DNA from: Actinomycetota bacterium
GTDB lineage: Bacteria; Actinomycetota; Actinomycetes; Nanopelagicales; Nanopelagicaceae
DNA: 5,167 nt
Assembly (NCBI GenBank): GCA_009697555.1
Contig: WLQV01000091.1
Location: 1 to 5,167 of the forward strand
Reading direction: 5' to 3'
The notes beneath the pieces are model-generated. The model saw only the letters and a list, made by a program, of their open reading frames with translations. It ran no database searches and was not told the DNA's origin. The position numbers and the translations under genes were made by a program. Below, in pieces: positions 4,844 to 5,167 of the stretch; position 1 is the first letter of the stretch, and the number at the start of each line of letters is the position of its first letter.

Positions 4844-5167
4844 TCAGGAAATAAGTTGAATTGCGATCCGTTCTACCTCTTTACGCCATCTGGAACGCGG
4901 ATTTACTTCCACTGCCACTAAGCCACGCTCCTGAATTTGCGCAAAGAGGCGCTCCTCGCGAGCAAGCTCTCCGGCGCCAAGCTTTCCGCTAACCAAATTG
5001 ATTAAGAGGTGTGGGCTTCCTGGCAGACCGCGTGCCTTGAGATCACTCACCAAATTCTTGCAACGTTGTTGATGGATCCGTGAATTCGTTGAAATGATCA
5101 GGATTCGATCAGCAAAATCCAATACCAATTCTTGTAACGGTGTTACTGCGTTGAGAAGGTATTTGCC
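4844..5167 (-). CDS. C-terminal part of an unidentified protein, possibly a ParA/MinD/CpaE-like P-loop ATPase
   Basis: The frame is open to the right edge, so the 107 residues seen are the C-terminal part of a larger protein. The apparent start TTG at 5128 is not a real start, because 13 more in-frame codons run to the edge. The pattern is an alternating alpha/beta fold: hydrophobic strand DRILIIST, helix HQQRCKNLVSDLKARG, strand PHLLINLVSGKLGAG, helix AREERLFAQIQERG, strand LVAVEVNP, then a final basic amphipathic helix. That order, with an xLLIN strand followed by a loop, resembles the C-terminal half of ParA/MinD/CpaE-type ATPases. The Walker A region would be outside the window, so the call is tentative. 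The next gene starts 19 bp downstream, which suggests an operon with the DUF6912-like gene and the kinase. Confidence 0.5.
   Translation of the reverse strand, partial: GKYLLNAVTPLQELVLDFADRILIISTNSRIHQQRCKNLVSDLKARGLPGSPHLLINLVSGKLGAGELAREERLFAQIQERGLVAVEVNPRSRWRKEVERIAIQLIS

Noticed and set aside
5126..5128. TTG 5128 as the start of the rightmost gene
   Set aside because: The frame remains open for 13 more codons to the window edge and the sequence reads as the interior of a larger protein.
1..5167. Mobile element, CRISPR array, toxin-antitoxin or defence island
   Set aside because: No transposase, integrase, spaced repeat array or target-site duplication was seen; all recognised genes are of ordinary chromosomal type. 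The tRNA-Arg 3' end shows no repeated attachment-site copy within the window.

Overview
The window looks like a piece of a low-to-mid GC actinobacterial chromosome. It carries a WhiB1/WblE-type WhiB regulator tail-to-tail with a PdtaS-type cytosolic histidine kinase, the same arrangement I recall for whiB1 (Rv3219) and pdtaS (Rv3220c) in Mycobacterium tuberculosis. GC is roughly 45-50% by eye, well below typical soil actinobacteria. Several genes lack Shine-Dalgarno sequences and intergenic gaps are very short. This would fit a streamlined aquatic actinobacterium such as the Nanopelagicales (acI) group, but that placement is an inference.

Layout from left to right. A 5' portion of a MalY/PatB-type pyridoxal-phosphate C-S lyase runs off the left edge on the minus strand. 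It is divergent from a compact AlkA-like 3-methyladenine DNA glycosylase (plus, 726-1352). That gene converges, with a 3 bp gap, on an overlapping msrA-msrB pair (minus, 2307 down to 1356) encoding both stereospecific methionine sulfoxide reductases. A tRNA-Arg(CCG) lies on the plus strand at 2406-2477, followed by a 190 bp gene-free leader region and whiB (2668-2952). On the minus strand, from the right edge, come the C-terminal part of a possible ParA/MinD-like P-loop protein, a small acidic DUF6912-like protein, and the kinase. The last two overlap by one base (TAATG). The kinase ends 13 bp from whiB. No gene-free stretch exceeds 300 bp.

Functionally this is a housekeeping and stress-response neighbourhood: alkylation repair, repair of oxidised methionine, a sulfur amino-acid lyase, a redox-active iron-sulfur regulator and a two-component sensor kinase. 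The most useful details are these. The kinase lacks the GAF-domain cysteine pair recalled as Cu/NO-sensing in mycobacterial PdtaS. The whiB leader can fold into a multi-segment hairpin ending just before a strong ribosome binding site. A 19 bp dyad lies in the msrA promoter region. Inverted repeats span the stop codons of both convergent gene pairs. I found no mobile element, CRISPR array, defence system or clearly new multi-gene system.
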